NCBI RefSeq assembly: GCF_001720135.1
Contig: NZ_MCRJ01000028.1
Span: forward strand, 1 to 35,579
Length of the DNA: 35,579 nucleotides
Origin: Methylobrevis pamukkalensis
Lineage (GTDB): Bacteria > Pseudomonadota > Alphaproteobacteria > Rhizobiales > Pleomorphomonadaceae
Reading direction: 5' to 3'
Part shown: positions 20,148-30,135 of the stretch, one piece after another
Layout: every line of letters starts with the position of its first letter
Position numbering within the stretch: position 1 is the first letter of the stretch
Position numbers and translations under genes: made by a program
Notes under the pieces: model-generated
What the model saw: the letters and a program-made list of their open reading frames with translations, nothing else
Databases searched by the model: none
What the model was told of the DNA's origin: nothing

Positions 20148-20624
20148 GACCGAAAGCCCTGTGGCGACGGGCGAGAAGAAGACCTTCGAGGTCATGGACA
20201 TCATGCGGCTGCTGGAACTGCTGCCGCACCGCTATCCGTTTCTTCTGATCGACCGCATGATCGAGGTCGACAGCGACGAGTCGGGCATCGGCATCAAGAA
20301 CGTGACGATCAACGAGCCGCATTTCCAGGGGCATTTCCCCTCGCGGCCGGTGATGCCGGGCGTCCTGATGATCGAGGGCATGGCCCAGACCGCGGGCGCA
20401 TGTGCGTCGCCTCGCGCGAGGGCATCGGCAGCCCGAAGATCGTCTACTTCATGACGGTCGACAAGGTGAAGTTCCGCAAGCCCGTCGGTCCCGGCGACGT
20501 CGTCGAATATCACGTGAAGAAGATCAAGAAGCGCGGCAGCATGTGGTGGTATGCCTGCGAGGCGAAGGTCTCCGGCATCAAGGTCGCGGAAGCGGAACTC
20601 AGCGCCATGCTGGTTGACGGGTAG
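20140..20624 (+). CDS. fabZ: 3-hydroxyacyl-ACP dehydratase FabZ (frameshifted in this sequence)
   Basis: Dehydrates 3-hydroxyacyl-ACP in type II fatty acid synthesis and competes with LpxA and LpxD for the same substrates. The hot-dog fold signature is [14 protein letters not shown], then [20 protein letters not shown], which holds the active-site His and Glu region. No ATG is available before the conserved part except at 20194, which would trim the N-terminus; GTG at 20140 is chosen because ggag at 20127-20130 sits nine bases ahead and it overlaps the lpxD stop by eight bases. GTG at 20134 and TTG at 20125 are alternatives. The frame slips by -1 at 20400-20401: the expected GALCVASREG reads GACASPRAR in one frame and resumes as [16 protein letters not shown] in the next. 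The repaired length is about 161 residues. Confidence 0.9.
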
Positions 20625-20629
20625 GACAC

Positions 20630-21435
20630 ATGACCGACATCCATCCGACTGCGATCGTCGCCGACGGCGCCACCCTCGGCGAGGGCGTCACCATCGGCCC
20701 TTTCTGTACGGTCGGGAAGGACGTCGTTCTCGGCGACGGCGTGGTGCTGCAGTCCCACGTGGTGATCGACGGCCGCACCACGGTCGGGCCGCGCACCCGC
20801 TTCTTTCCCTTCGCCGTCGCGGCGTGCCGCCGCAGGATCTGAAATACCGCGGCGAGCCGAGCCGGCTGGTGATCGGCGCCGACACGGTGATCCGCGAGCA
20901 CGCGACGCTGCATCTCGGCACCGAGGGCGGCCACATGGAGACGCGGGTCGGCGATCGCTGCCTGCTGATGGTCGGTGTCCACATCGCCCATGACTGCATC
21001 GTCGGCAACAACGTCATCCTCGCCAACAACGCCACGCTCGCCGGCCACGTGACCGTCGGCGACCACGTGATTCTCGGCGGCCTCAGCGCGGTCCACCAGT
21101 GGGCGCGGATCGGCGACCACGCCTTTGTCGGCGGCATGAGCGGCGTTGCCCATGATCTCATTCCCTTCGGCATGCTGGTCGGCAACCGCGGCCGGCTCGG
21201 CGGTCTCAACCTGGTCGGCCTGCGCCGCGCCGGCTACCCGCGCGAGCAGATCCATGCCCTGCGCGCCGCCTATCGCGCGCTCTTCTCCGGTGCCGGCAGC
21301 CTGGCCACGCGCACCGATGACCTCGAGGCCCGCTTCGGCGGATCGCCGCTGGTGGACCGGCTGGTGACCTTCCTGCGCGCCGGCGGCGACCGCGAGATCA
21401 GCACGCCGGAGTCGATCGAGGCGGACGGCGAATGA
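20630..21435 (+). CDS. lpxA: UDP-N-acetylglucosamine O-acyltransferase LpxA (frameshifted in this sequence)
   Basis: First enzyme of lipid A synthesis. The start at 20630 is six bases after the fabZ stop, with tagga as a short ribosome-binding site. Hexapeptide repeats begin immediately ([20 protein letters not shown]). The catalytic region has [19 protein letters not shown], and the C-terminal helices carry [19 protein letters not shown]. The frame slips by -1 at 20820-20823: gtc-gcg-ggc-gtg-ccg is expected, and one g is missing, so the canonical [10 protein letters not shown] lies in the second frame. The repaired length is 268 residues, normal for LpxA. The stop overlaps the lpxI start (ATGA at 21432). 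Confidence 0.93.
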
Positions 21436-22325
21436 GCGCCGGGCCGCAGGCCCCCGCTCCGGCCGGCAGCGGTCCTGCAAGTTCGAAGCCTCTGGGCATC
21501 GTCGCCGGCGGCGGCCTGCTGCCGCTGTCCGTGGCGGCGGGTGCCACGGCCGCCGGCCGTCAGGTGGTCATCTTCGGCATCGACGGCGAGGTCGATCCCG
21601 GCTATCGCGGCTTCCCGCATCACTCCGTCCGCTGGGGCGAGATCGGCCGGCTGTTCGACCTCATCCGCCGCGAGGGCGTGGAGGAGATCGTCATCGCCGG
21701 CTCGGTGTCCCGGCCGGACTTCTCGTCGATCCGGCTCGATTTCGGCGCCATCGTCAACCTGCCGCGCATCCTCGCGATGATGATCGGCGGCGACGACACA
21801 GTGCTGCAGCGGGTCGTCCGCTTCTTCGAGGATCGCGGCCTGCGGGTCGTCGGCGCTCAGGACGTTGCGCCGGACCTCGTGGCCTCCGTCGGCACTCTCG
21901 GCCGTCACGCTCCCCAGCGCCGCCATGACGGCGACATCGCCTGCGCCTTCGAGGCGGTCGACCTTCTCGGCCGGCTCGACATCGGCCAGGCGGCGGTGGC
22001 CGTCGGCGGCCGCGTCGTCGGGGTCGAGGGCGTCGAGGGCACCGACATGCTGATCGCCCGCATCGCCGAACTGCGCCGGATCGGCCGCCTGCGCTGGAAG
22101 GACCGCGACGGCGTGCTGGTCAAGGCGGCCAAGGTGCAGCAGGACATGCGCGTCGACATGCCGACCATCGGCCCGGCAACGGTTGCGGCCGCCGCCGCCG
22201 CGGGTCTTGCCGGCATCGCCGTCGAGGCCGGCCGCGTGCTGGTGCTCGACCGCCGCGCCACGATCGCCGCCGCGGATGAGACCGGCATCTATCTCGTCGG
22301 CCGGCAGCGCGGGGCTGCGGCGTGA
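21432..22325 (+). CDS. lpxI: UDP-2,3-diacylglucosamine diphosphatase LpxI
   Basis: Hydrolyses UDP-2,3-diacylglucosamine to lipid X, fourth step of the Raetz pathway; LpxI is the alphaproteobacterial substitute for LpxH. It has 297 residues. The N-terminal domain begins KPLGIVAGGGLLPLSVAAGA (residues 19-38), and the C-terminal catalytic domain includes AVAVGGRVVGVEGVEGTD and KAAKVQQDMRVDMPTIGP. An N-terminal proline/alanine-rich extension of about 18 residues is not conserved in the family. It overlaps lpxA by four bases and lpxB by four (GTGA at 22322), consistent with translational coupling. Confidence 0.95.
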   Translation: MSAGPQAPAPAGSGPASSKPLGIVAGGGLLPLSVAAGATAAGRQVVIFGIDGEVDPGYRGFPHHSVRWGEIGRLFDLIRREGVEEIVIAGSVSRPDFSSIRLDFGAIVNLPRILAMMIGGDDTVLQRVVRFFEDRGLRVVGAQDVAPDLVASVGTLGRHAPQRRHDGDIACAFEAVDLLGRLDIGQAAVAVGGRVVGVEGVEGTDMLIARIAELRRIGRLRWKDRDGVLVKAAKVQQDMRVDMPTIGPATVAAAAAAGLAGIAVEAGRVLVLDRRATIAAADETGIYLVGRQRGAAA

Positions 22326-23524
22326 CCGCGCCGCTGAAGGTCTTCGTCGTCGTCGGCGAGGAATCCGGCGACCAGCTCGGCGCCGGGCTGGTGGCCGGAC
22401 TGCGGCGGAGATTGGGGGAGGGCGGTGTCGTCTTCTCCGGCCTTGCCGGCCACCGCATGATCGGCCTCGGGCTTTCGAGCCTCTTCCCGCTCGCCGACAT
22501 CTCCGTCATGGGAATTTCCGCCGTGCTCGCCCGGCTGCCGACGATCGTCCGCCGGGTGCACCAGACGGTGGATGCCGCGCTGGCCGCCGAACCGGACGTG
22601 GTGGTCATCATCGACAGCCCGGATTTCACCCACGCGGTGGCGCGGCGCATCCGAAAGAAGCGGCCGCAGATCCCGGTCGTCGACTATGTCAGTCCCAGCG
22701 TCTGGGCGTGGCGCCCGGGCCGGGCCCGCAAGATGACCGCCTATGTGGATCACCTGCTGGCGATCCTGCCCTTCGAGCCGGAGGTCCATCGCCGGCTCGG
22801 TGGCCCACCCTGCACCTATGTCGGCCATCCGCTCGCCGAGCGTCTCGACCTTGCCCGCACCGAAGCGCTGGGCGAAACGCCCGCGGACGAGCGCCCGGTG
22901 CTGGTGGTGCTGCCCGGCAGCCGCCGCAGCGAGGTCAGCCGGCTGATGGCGCCCTTTGCCGAGACGCTGTCCGAACTGGCCGCCCGTGGCCACGAGTTCC
23001 GGGCTGTCCTGCCTGCGGTCGGGCATCTGGAGCACGAGATCCGCGCCGCGGTCGCCACCTGGCCGGTGCAGCCGGAGATCATGGTCGGCGAGGCCGCGAA
23101 ATTCGCCGCCTTCCGCAGCGCCCGTGCGGCGCTGGCCGCCTCGGGCACGGTCACGCTCGAACTGGCCCTGTCGGGCGTGCCGATGATCGTCACCTACAAG
23201 CTCGACTGGTTCTACCGCCGCTTCCGCGACCTCACGCGGATCTTTCCGCGCCTCGCCTACGTCCACTCGATGGTGCTGACCAACATCATCCTCGGCGAGA
23301 ACATCGTGCCCGAATTCCTGGAAGACGGCGTGACCGGCCCCAATCTCGCCGATCACGTCGCGCCGCTGCTCGATCTCTCCGATCCCGCCCGCCGCCGCCA
23401 GGTGGAAGCCTTCGGAAGGCTGCGCGCGGCCATGGCGCTGCCGGAGGGCCGGCATCCCAGCGATCTCGCCGCCGAGGTCGTCATCGACGTTGCCCGCCGC
23501 GGCAGGCCGCATGCCGGCGCCTGA
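22322..23524 (+). CDS. lpxB: Lipid-A-disaccharide synthase LpxB
   Basis: GT19 glycosyltransferase that joins lipid X with UDP-2,3-diacylglucosamine. It starts with GTG at 22322 inside the lpxI stop (GTGA) and has 400 residues. Family signatures are VVGEESGDQLGAGLVAGLR (about residues 9-27), DYVSPSVWAWRPGRARKM (about 121-138), CTYVGHPLAERL, VVLPGSRRSEVSRL, and the C-terminal ASGTVTLELAL with PMIVTYKLDW. This is the last gene of the lipid A run; LpxK and later enzymes must be encoded elsewhere. Confidence 0.95.
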   Translation: MTAPLKVFVVVGEESGDQLGAGLVAGLRRRLGEGGVVFSGLAGHRMIGLGLSSLFPLADISVMGISAVLARLPTIVRRVHQTVDAALAAEPDVVVIIDSPDFTHAVARRIRKKRPQIPVVDYVSPSVWAWRPGRARKMTAYVDHLLAILPFEPEVHRRLGGPPCTYVGHPLAERLDLARTEALGETPADERPVLVVLPGSRRSEVSRLMAPFAETLSELAARGHEFRAVLPAVGHLEHEIRAAVATWPVQPEIMVGEAAKFAAFRSARAALAASGTVTLELALSGVPMIVTYKLDWFYRRFRDLTRIFPRLAYVHSMVLTNIILGENIVPEFLEDGVTGPNLADHVAPLLDLSDPARRRQVEAFGRLRAAMALPEGRHPSDLAAEVVIDVARRGRPHAGA

Positions 23525-23550
23525 TCGAGCAATCTCCTGATGAAACAGAA

Positions 23551-23578
23551 AAGGCGCGCGGATCGCTCCGCACGCCTT
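23551..23578 (-). terminator. Terminator between convergent lpxB and gltA
   Basis: The inverted repeat aaggcgcgcgga/tccgcacgcctt has a four-base loop and one internal mismatch, which becomes a G-U wobble in the minus-strand transcript. That strand continues into TTTTCTGTTTC, so it fits gltA termination best. On the plus strand the same repeat could weakly end lpxB transcripts (A-C mismatch, poor T-tract). Confidence 0.65.
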
Positions 23579-23602
23579 CCGGATGCCTGCCTGCACGCGG
23601 TC

Positions 23603-24895
23603 TCAGCCGCGCGCGTTGACCGGAATGTATTCGCGCTGCGGCGAGCCGATGTAGAGCTGGCGCGGGCGGCCGATGCGCTGGCCCGGATCCTCGATCATTT
23701 CCTTCCACTGGGCGATCCAGCCGACCGTGCGGGCGACCGCGAACAGCACCGTGAACATCGACTTCGGGAAGCCGAGGGCGCGCAGGGTGATGCCGGAGTA
23801 GAAGTCGATGTTCGGATAGAGCTTGCGCTCGATGAAATACTCGTCCGACAGCGCGATCTTTTCGAGTTCCAGCGCGACCTGCAGCAGCGGATCGTTGGAC
23901 ATGCCGAGCTGGCCGAGCACCTCGTGGGTGGTCTGCTGCATGATCCGGGCGCGGGGATCGTAGTTCTTGTAGACCCGGTGGCCGAAGCCCATCAGGCGGA
24001 ACGGATCGTTCTTGTCCTTGGCGCGGGCGACGAACTCCGGAATGCGATCCGGCGTGCCGATCTCCTGCAGCATGTTGAGCGCCGCCTCGTTGGCGCCGCC
24101 ATGGGCGGGGCCCCAGAGGCAGGCGATGCCGGCCGCGATGCAGGCGAACGGGTTGGCGCCCGAGGAGCCGGCCAGACGCACCGTGGAGGTCGAGGCGTTC
24201 TGCTCGTGGTCGGCATGGAGGATGAAGATCCGGTCCATCGCCTTGGCGTAGATCGGGTTCGGCTTGTATTCCTCGCAGGGAACGCTGAAGCACATCTTCA
24301 GGAAATTCGCCGAGAAGTCGAGCGCATTGTCCGGATAGACGAAGGGCTGGCCGACCGAATACTTGTAGGCCATCGCCGCGATCGTCGGCATCTTTGCGAT
24401 CATGCGCAGCGAGGCGACCATCCGCTGGTAGGGATCGGAGATGTCGGTCGAGTCGTGGTAGAAGGCCGAGAGCGCGCCGACGACGCCGACCATGACCGCC
24501 ATCGGATGGGCGTCACGGCGGAAGCCGGAGAAGAAGCGGTTCATCTGCTCGTGCAGCATGGTGTGCCGCGTCACCCGGTAGTCGAAATCCGCCTTTTCGG
24601 CCGCCGTCGGCAGTTCGCCGTAGAGCAGGAGATAGCAGGTCTCGAGGAAGTCGCCGTTCTCGGCGAGCTGGTCGATCGGGTAGCCGCGATAGAGCAGGAT
24701 GCCCTTGTCGCCGTCGATGTAGGTGATCTGGGATTCGCAGGACGCCGTCGAGGTGAAGCCCGGATCGTAGGTGAAATGCCCGGTCTGGCCGTAGAGCTTC
24801 GAAATGTCGATGACGCTCGGTCCGATCGTTCCCGTCTTCACCGGCAGCGAACTGGCCGCATCGCCGATGCTGAGGGAGGCTGGGGTTTCGCTCAT
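23603..24895 (-). CDS. gltA: Citrate synthase GltA
   Basis: Condenses acetyl-CoA and oxaloacetate in the TCA cycle. It has 430 residues, the hexameric type II size. The start at 24895 is fixed by a strong aaggaggttcg just upstream on the minus strand. The N-terminal beta-strand domain (about 20-60) ends in the [17 protein letters not shown] signature. Catalytic histidines lie in [16 protein letters not shown] and in the signature [30 protein letters not shown] binds CoA and oxaloacetate. It is convergent with lpxB and upstream of nothing on its own strand within 78 bases. The gltA-gltX pairing on one strand is common in Rhizobiales. Confidence 0.96.
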   Translation of the reverse strand: MSETPASLSIGDAASSLPVKTGTIGPSVIDISKLYGQTGHFTYDPGFTSTASCESQITYIDGDKGILLYRGYPIDQLAENGDFLETCYLLLYGELPTAAEKADFDYRVTRHTMLHEQMNRFFSGFRRDAHPMAVMVGVVGALSAFYHDSTDISDPYQRMVASLRMIAKMPTIAAMAYKYSVGQPFVYPDNALDFSANFLKMCFSVPCEEYKPNPIYAKAMDRIFILHADHEQNASTSTVRLAGSSGANPFACIAAGIACLWGPAHGGANEAALNMLQEIGTPDRIPEFVARAKDKNDPFRLMGFGHRVYKNYDPRARIMQQTTHEVLGQLGMSNDPLLQVALELEKIALSDEYFIERKLYPNIDFYSGITLRALGFPKSMFTVLFAVARTVGWIAQWKEMIEDPGQRIGRPRQLYIGSPQREYIPVNARG

Positions 24896-25213
24896 GGATC
24901 GAACCTCCTTGAATGGATCTGTCCAGGAAGCGCGTAAGACCGGAAAATGGCCTGGGGCCGAGGGATACGCGCCGGGGGAAGGAACGCAGGGATCCTGCGG
25001 AGCCTTGCTGACTGCGTATCGGAAAATGTGCACTGCGGCAAGCCGCGCGCGGCGCTCTCGCGCCTGCACGGAAGGCGCGGCGCGGCGCAACTGTTGCGCC
25101 GCACCTGCGAGGAGAATCCGTCGCCTCTCCGGCCCGAGCATAAGCCTGTCCGGCCGGCCGCCCGGTCGCCCGCTGCATCGCCGGGACCGGGCGCTGCCGG
25201 GAGGTGTCGCGGC
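24896..25213. other. gltX-gltA intergenic region with candidate gltA promoter
   Basis: This gap of 318 bases has no supported gene. On the minus strand TTGCCG (25036-25041) and TACGCA (25013-25018) are 17 bases apart and could drive gltA with a leader of about 110 bases. The match at -10 is weak. Nothing else stands out except high GC. Confidence 0.35.
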
Positions 25214-26632
25214 TCAGGCGGCGTCGCGCAGCCGGCCGATGGTCTCGTCGCGGCCAAGCACGGCGAGCACGTCGAAGATGCCCGGCGAGGTGGTCCGGCC
25301 GGTCAGCGCGGCGCGCAGCGGCTGCGCCACCTTGCCGAGCTTCAGGCCCTCGGCCTCGGCATAGGCCCGCACCACCGCCTCGGTGGAGGCGGCCGACCAG
25401 TCGTCGACCACGGCCAGCTTCTCGGCAAGATCGCCCACCGCCTTGCGGCCGTTGGCGTCGAGCAGCAGCGCCGCCTTCTCGTCGATCGGCAGCGGCCGGT
25501 CGGCAAACAGGTAACCGGCGGCATCGACGAGTTCGACCAGCGTCTTCGCCCGTTCCTTGAGGCCCGGCAGGGCCGCAAGCAGCTTGGCGCGCATGGTGTC
25601 GTCCAGCTTGGCGGCGATCGCCGCGCCGTCGGGCAGGTCCGGCAGCAGGCGTTCGATGTGTGCCAGCAACTCGGCGTCGGGCGTCACCCGCATGTAGTGG
25701 CCGTTGAGATTTTCCAGCTTGGCGAAGTCGAAGCGCGAGGGCGAGCGGCCGATGCCGGAGAGCTCGAACAGCGCGATCATCTCCTCGGTGGACAGCACCT
25801 CGGAATCGCCATGCGCCCAGCCGAGGCGGACGAGATAGTTGCGCAGCGCCGCCGGCAGGTAGCCCATCGCCCGGTAGGCCTCGACGCCGAGCGCGCCGTG
25901 ACGCTTGGAGAGCTTGGCGCCGTCCGCGCCGTGGATCAGCGGAATGTGCGACATCACCGGGAAGGCCCAGCCCATCGCATCGTAGATGATCTTCTGGCGC
26001 GCGGCGTTGGTGAGGTGGTCGTCGCCGCGGATCACGTGGGTCACGCCCATGTCGTGGTCGTCCACCACCACCGCATGCATGTAGGTCGGATTGGCGTCCG
26101 AGCGCAGGATGATGAAGTCGTCGAGGTCCTTGTTCGGGAACGCGACGCGGCCCTGCACCTGGTCGTCGATGATGGTCTCGCCGTCCTGCGGCGCCTTGAT
26201 CCGGATCGCCGGCTTCACGCCCTCGGGCGCCAGCGAAGGATCGCGGTCGCGCCAGGTGCCGTCATAGCGCGGCGGACGGCCCTCGGCGCGCGCCTTCTCG
26301 CGCATCGCCTCCAGCTCGGCCGGCGTGCAGTAGCAGAGATAGGCCTTGCCGGCCGCCACCAGATCGCGGGCGACCTGCCGATGGCGCTCCGCCCGCTCGA
26401 ACTGCGAGATCGGCTCGCCGTCCCAGTCGAGGCCGAGCCAGGTCAGGCCGTCGATGATCGCGGCAACGGCCGCGTCGGTCGAGCGCTCGCGGTCGGTGTC
26501 CTCGATGCGCAGCAGCATCCGGCCGCCCTTCGACTTCGCGTAGAGCCAGTTGAAGAGAGCGGTGCGGGCGCCGCCGATGTGAAGAAATCCGGTCGGGGAG
26601 GGCGCAAATCGCGTGACGACGGCGTCGGACAT
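25214..26632 (-). CDS. gltX: Glutamyl-tRNA synthetase
   Basis: Class I synthetase charging tRNA-Glu (and, in organisms with GatCAB, tRNA-Gln). It has 472 residues from the ATG at 26632 ([20 protein letters not shown]). The HIGH-like signature is [16 protein letters not shown] (about residues 16-31), and the KMSKS-equivalent is [12 protein letters not shown] (about 241-252). A four-residue cysteine motif pattern is present as CYC (about 105-107) without a full zinc site. The long C-terminal anticodon-binding helices rule out the short GluQ-RS paralogue. It is transcribed divergently from comEC, 134 bases away. Confidence 0.95.
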   Translation of the reverse strand: MSDAVVTRFAPSPTGFLHIGGARTALFNWLYAKSKGGRMLLRIEDTDRERSTDAAVAAIIDGLTWLGLDWDGEPISQFERAERHRQVARDLVAAGKAYLCYCTPAELEAMREKARAEGRPPRYDGTWRDRDPSLAPEGVKPAIRIKAPQDGETIIDDQVQGRVAFPNKDLDDFIILRSDANPTYMHAVVVDDHDMGVTHVIRGDDHLTNAARQKIIYDAMGWAFPVMSHIPLIHGADGAKLSKRHGALGVEAYRAMGYLPAALRNYLVRLGWAHGDSEVLSTEEMIALFELSGIGRSPSRFDFAKLENLNGHYMRVTPDAELLAHIERLLPDLPDGAAIAAKLDDTMRAKLLAALPGLKERAKTLVELVDAAGYLFADRPLPIDEKAALLLDANGRKAVGDLAEKLAVVDDWSAASTEAVVRAYAEAEGLKLGKVAQPLRAALTGRTTSPGIFDVLAVLGRDETIGRLRDAA

Positions 26633-26766
26633 GGGCAAAACTCGTGTGGGATGCAGTGATGGCCGCCGGCCACCCCGGGTCGAGAGCCTGGGGCATGCGG
26701 GCGGGTCGCGGGCGTCGGGTTGCGGTGATCTAGCATGGTCGCAGGCAGAATCCAAAGGGATGCGCG

Positions 26767-29118
26767 GTGACGGACCGGGGGCTGGCCGGCCGGCCGCTTT
26801 CGGTCCGCGGCGCGGGCCCCGTCGGCGTCCTGCAGTGGCTCGGCCGGGCCGTGCCGCGCGGGCTGGCCGGCCTTCGCCGCGGCCTCGCCGAGGACATCAC
26901 CGCAGGACGCGGCTTCCTGTGGCTGCCGGTTGCGCTCGGCGGCGGCATCGCCCTCTATTTCCTCCTCCCCTTCGAGCCGCCGCCCGCCACCTTCGTGGCC
27001 GCCGGCCTCGTGACCGTGGCGGCGAGCCTCGTCGCACGCTGGCGTCACGCCTTCGCCGCGCTGCTGCTGGCCATGGCCTGCGGCGGCGTCTGTCTCGCCG
27101 CCGCTCACACCCGCATCGGCGCTCACCCGATGATCCTCACCGAGCGGACCGCCACGGTGACCGCCTTCGTCGAGCGCGCCGAGGCGCGGCGCGGCGGCCT
27201 GACCCGCCTTGTGCTGCGGCCGATCGCGATCAGCCGGACACGGCCGGAAGACCTCCCGGCGCGGCTGACCGTCTCGGTGCGCGCCTCCGAGACGAGCCTT
27301 GCGCCGGGCGCAGCGGTGGAACTGCTCGCCCGGCTGGCGCCGCCGTCCGCACCCGTGGTGCCGGGCGGCTACGACTTTGCGCGCAAGGCCTATTTCGACG
27401 GGATCGGCGGCACCGGCTTTGCCCTCGGTCCGGTGCGCGCGCTGGCCGTCACGCCGCCGCTGCCGGCCGACATGACGCCCGTCGTCGCCCTGGAGGCCTT
27501 CCGGCAGAGGGTCGGTGAGGGCATCCGCGCGCAACTGCCGGGGGACGCCGGGGCGATCGCCGCCGCCCTGATGGTCGGCGACCGCGGCGCGATCAGCCTT
27601 GCGGCCGACGAGGCGATGCGGATCTCCGGCCTCTCCCACGTGCTGTCGATCTCCGGCCTGCACATGAGCCTCGTCACGGCGGTGCTCTACGGCCTCGTCC
27701 GGGCGCTGCTGGCGGCGATCCCGCCGCTGGCGCTGCGCCTTCCGGTGAAATCCATCGCCGCCGTGGTCGGGCTGGCGGGCGCCCTCGGCTATCTTGCCGT
27801 GTCCGGCATGAGCGTCGCCACCCAGCGTTCGGCGATCATGACCGCCCTGGTGCTGGTCGCGGTCATTCTCGGCCGCTCGGCGATCAACCTGCGGCTCGTC
27901 GCCGTCGCTGCCCTGCTGGTGCTGCTGATCGCCCCGGAGGCGGCGCTCGATCCGGGGGCGCAGATGTCGTTTGCCGCCGTCGCGGCGCTGATTTCCGCCT
28001 ATGAGTGGTTCGCGGCGCGCCTGCGCAGCCAGCAGCAGAAGAGCCCGCAGGGCGGCTTCGTGTCGGAAGGACCGCGCCGGCTCTGGCGCTTCGTCGGCGG
28101 CCTGATGCTGACCTCGCTGATCGCCGGCCTCGCCACCGCGCCGATCGCCGCCTGGCATTTCGACAGGGTCTCGCCCCTCGGCCTTGTCGCCAACCTGCTG
28201 GCGGTGCCCCTGGTCACCTTTGTGATCATGCCGGCCGCGGTGCTCGCGGGCCTGGCCATGCCCACCGGCCTGGAAGGCCCCGCCCTCGTCGCCATGGGCT
28301 GGGGCATCGACGGCATGCTCGCCATCGCCCGCATGGTCAGCGACTGGACCCCGTCCGGCGGCATCGTTCCGCATCCGCCGCTGGAGGCCGTCCTGCTCAT
28401 GATTGCGGGCGGCACGTGGCTTGCGCTCTGGAACGGCGGGCACCGGCGACTCGGCCTGCTGCCGCTCGCGCTCGGCGTCCTGCTGATGCCGTTCGGACCC
28501 CGGCCGGACCTGCTGATCTCGGGCAGCGGCACGGGCGTGCTGATCATCGCCGGGGATGGTGTGCCGCGCCTCGTCGGCCGCGCCTCGTCCTTCGAAGCCT
28601 CGACCTGGTTGCGCCATGTCGGCAGTCCGCTGGCGCCCGACGACCGCCGCCTGCGCCAGGGCGTCGCCTGCGATCGCGACGCCTGCATCCTGCGCATGGG
28701 GGAGGCGGCACGTCCGCAGACGGCGGCGCAAGGCACCGAGCCGGGCACCGCCGATGCGACAGCCAGCCGCACGCTCTACATCGCCGTCATCCGCCATCCC
28801 GCCGCCTTCCGGGAGGAATGCCGCAGGGCCGATCTCGTGGTCACGGGCCTCGACGCACCCCGCTGGTGCCAGGATCACGCCGCGGTCATCGACCGCAGCA
28901 CCCTGCGCGAGACCGGCGCCAGCACATGGCGGACGGCCGCCGTTGCCGGCGAGCAGGTCCGCCTCGATCTCGTCGCCACCGCCCTGTCGGGCGAAGGCCG
29001 GCCGTGGACACCGGCCGGCGCCGTGGAGCGATCCGCCCGCCGGTCAGAGCGGCCGTCCCGGCCGGCCTCTCGCCCGCAGCCCGCCAGTGAAAGCCCGCCG
29101 GTCGCGGCTCCTCAGTAG
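26767..29118 (+). CDS. comEC: ComEC/Rec2-family DNA uptake channel
   Basis: Inner-membrane protein of the competence family, thought to pass single-stranded DNA into the cytoplasm. It has 783 residues and starts with GTG at 26767, preceded by aaaggg. Order: two or three membrane segments (about 55-110), a DUF4131/OB-like domain (about 120-240), then the multi-spanning Competence core from [20 protein letters not shown] (about 287-306) to about residue 570. The C-terminal 200 residues resemble the position of the metallo-beta-lactamase-like domain, but I see no HxHxDH metal motif there, so this part looks degenerate. The last 40 residues are rich in Pro, Arg and Ser. Its 3' end overlaps the convergent lexA by seven bases. 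Confidence 0.88.
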   Translation: MTDRGLAGRPLSVRGAGPVGVLQWLGRAVPRGLAGLRRGLAEDITAGRGFLWLPVALGGGIALYFLLPFEPPPATFVAAGLVTVAASLVARWRHAFAALLLAMACGGVCLAAAHTRIGAHPMILTERTATVTAFVERAEARRGGLTRLVLRPIAISRTRPEDLPARLTVSVRASETSLAPGAAVELLARLAPPSAPVVPGGYDFARKAYFDGIGGTGFALGPVRALAVTPPLPADMTPVVALEAFRQRVGEGIRAQLPGDAGAIAAALMVGDRGAISLAADEAMRISGLSHVLSISGLHMSLVTAVLYGLVRALLAAIPPLALRLPVKSIAAVVGLAGALGYLAVSGMSVATQRSAIMTALVLVAVILGRSAINLRLVAVAALLVLLIAPEAALDPGAQMSFAAVAALISAYEWFAARLRSQQQKSPQGGFVSEGPRRLWRFVGGLMLTSLIAGLATAPIAAWHFDRVSPLGLVANLLAVPLVTFVIMPAAVLAGLAMPTGLEGPALVAMGWGIDGMLAIARMVSDWTPSGGIVPHPPLEAVLLMIAGGTWLALWNGGHRRLGLLPLALGVLLMPFGPRPDLLISGSGTGVLIIAGDGVPRLVGRASSFEASTWLRHVGSPLAPDDRRLRQGVACDRDACILRMGEAARPQTAAQGTEPGTADATASRTLYIAVIRHPAAFREECRRADLVVTGLDAPRWCQDHAAVIDRSTLRETGASTWRTAAVAGEQVRLDLVATALSGEGRPWTPAGAVERSARRSERPSRPASRPQPASESPPVAAPQ

Positions 29119-29822
29119 CGGCGCAGCAGCGCGACGAGCTTGCCCTGCACCTGCACCCGGTCCGGCCCGAAGATCCGGGTCTCGTAGGCCGGGTTGGCGG
29201 CCTCCAGCGCGATCGAGGCGCCGCGCCGGCGCAGCCGCTTAAGCGTCGCCTCCTCGTCGTCGACGAGCGCGACCACGATGTCGCCGGACTCGGCCGTGTT
29301 GCCCTTGCGGATCACCACCGTGTCGCCATCGAGGATGCCGGCTTCGATCATCGAGTCACCGCGAACTTCCAGTGCGAAATGTTCGCCGGCCGAGAGCAGA
29401 TCGACCGGGATCTGCACCGTGTGCGAATGGGTCTGGATCGCCGAGATCGGCACGCCGGCGGCGATGCGCCCCATCACCGGCACGCCGATGCTGTCGGACT
29501 GTTCGATGACCGGGACCGGCGGGGCCGGCGGCCTGGCCTTGCCGCGGTCACCCTCGATGACGTTGGGCGAGAAGCCGCGCGGCCGGCTCGCGAGGCCGGG
29601 ACCGACCGATTCCGGCAGCTTGATCACCTCCAGCGCCCGCGCCCGGTTGGGCAGGCGGCGAATGAAGCCGCGCTCTTCCAGCGCAGTGATCAGCCGGTGG
29701 ATGCCGGACTTCGAGCGAAGGTCGAGCGCGTCCTTCATCTCGTCGAAGGACGGGGGCACCCCGGCCTCCTTCAGCCGCTCGTGGATGAACATCAGCAACT
29801 CGTGCTGCTTGCGCGTCAGCAT
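29112..29822 (-). CDS. lexA: LexA repressor
   Basis: Master repressor of the SOS response; self-cleaves when stimulated by RecA filaments. The start at 29822 ([20 protein letters not shown]) is standard; 237 residues. The N-terminal winged helix-turn-helix (about 1-70) includes [20 protein letters not shown]. The cleavage site is Ala-Gly in [11 protein letters not shown]; the catalytic serine is in [13 protein letters not shown] and the catalytic lysine in [13 protein letters not shown], so the protein should be cleavable. It is controlled by its own operator upstream (29961-29975). The 3' end overlaps comEC by seven bases; the neighbourhood comEC-lexA-gltX-gltA is typical of Rhizobiales. Confidence 0.96.
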   Translation of the reverse strand: MLTRKQHELLMFIHERLKEAGVPPSFDEMKDALDLRSKSGIHRLITALEERGFIRRLPNRARALEVIKLPESVGPGLASRPRGFSPNVIEGDRGKARPPAPPVPVIEQSDSIGVPVMGRIAAGVPISAIQTHSHTVQIPVDLLSAGEHFALEVRGDSMIEAGILDGDTVVIRKGNTAESGDIVVALVDDEEATLKRLRRRGASIALEAANPAYETRIFGPDRVQVQGKLVALLRRY

Positions 29823-29951
29823 TCTGGCCCAGCTCCGCTTGGCGTCGATGCAGACCGGAAAATGCCGGTGCGCACGCCGCTGCCGCCGATCGGAACCGCA
29901 GGTTTGCAGCAAGGCCGCAGCGCCGGATCCGATTCGGTACAAATCACGAAC

Positions 29952-29980
29952 AAATTAGCCGTTCTTCCTGTGTTCCGCAA
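29952..29980 (-). promoter_or_regulatory. lexA promoter with LexA operator in the spacer
   Basis: Read on the minus strand, TTGCGG (29975-29980) and TAATTT (29952-29957) are 17 bases apart. The exact LexA box GAAC-N7-GAAC occupies 29961-29975, overlapping the last base of the -35 and filling the spacer, so bound LexA would block RNA polymerase. A second site with one mismatch (minus strand GTTC-N7-GTAC, 29937-29951) overlaps the expected transcription start. Confidence 0.85.
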
Positions 29981-30135
29981 GCTGCCATGCGCCGGAGCGG
30001 GCAGCGGCAACAGTGCTGGCGGCACGATCGACGTGTGCAGGTGGTCGTCAACTTGCCGGAGGTGGGGCGACATCTGTGACGCCGGCCCCGCAAGCGAGCA
30101 TGTCGCGACGATCCACTGCGGCAGGTGAGCGAATC

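Noticed and set aside
26443-28878. Long open frame antisense to comEC
   Set aside because: Low-complexity Arg/Gln/His/Gly composition, no ribosome-binding site, fully explained by comEC on the other strand.
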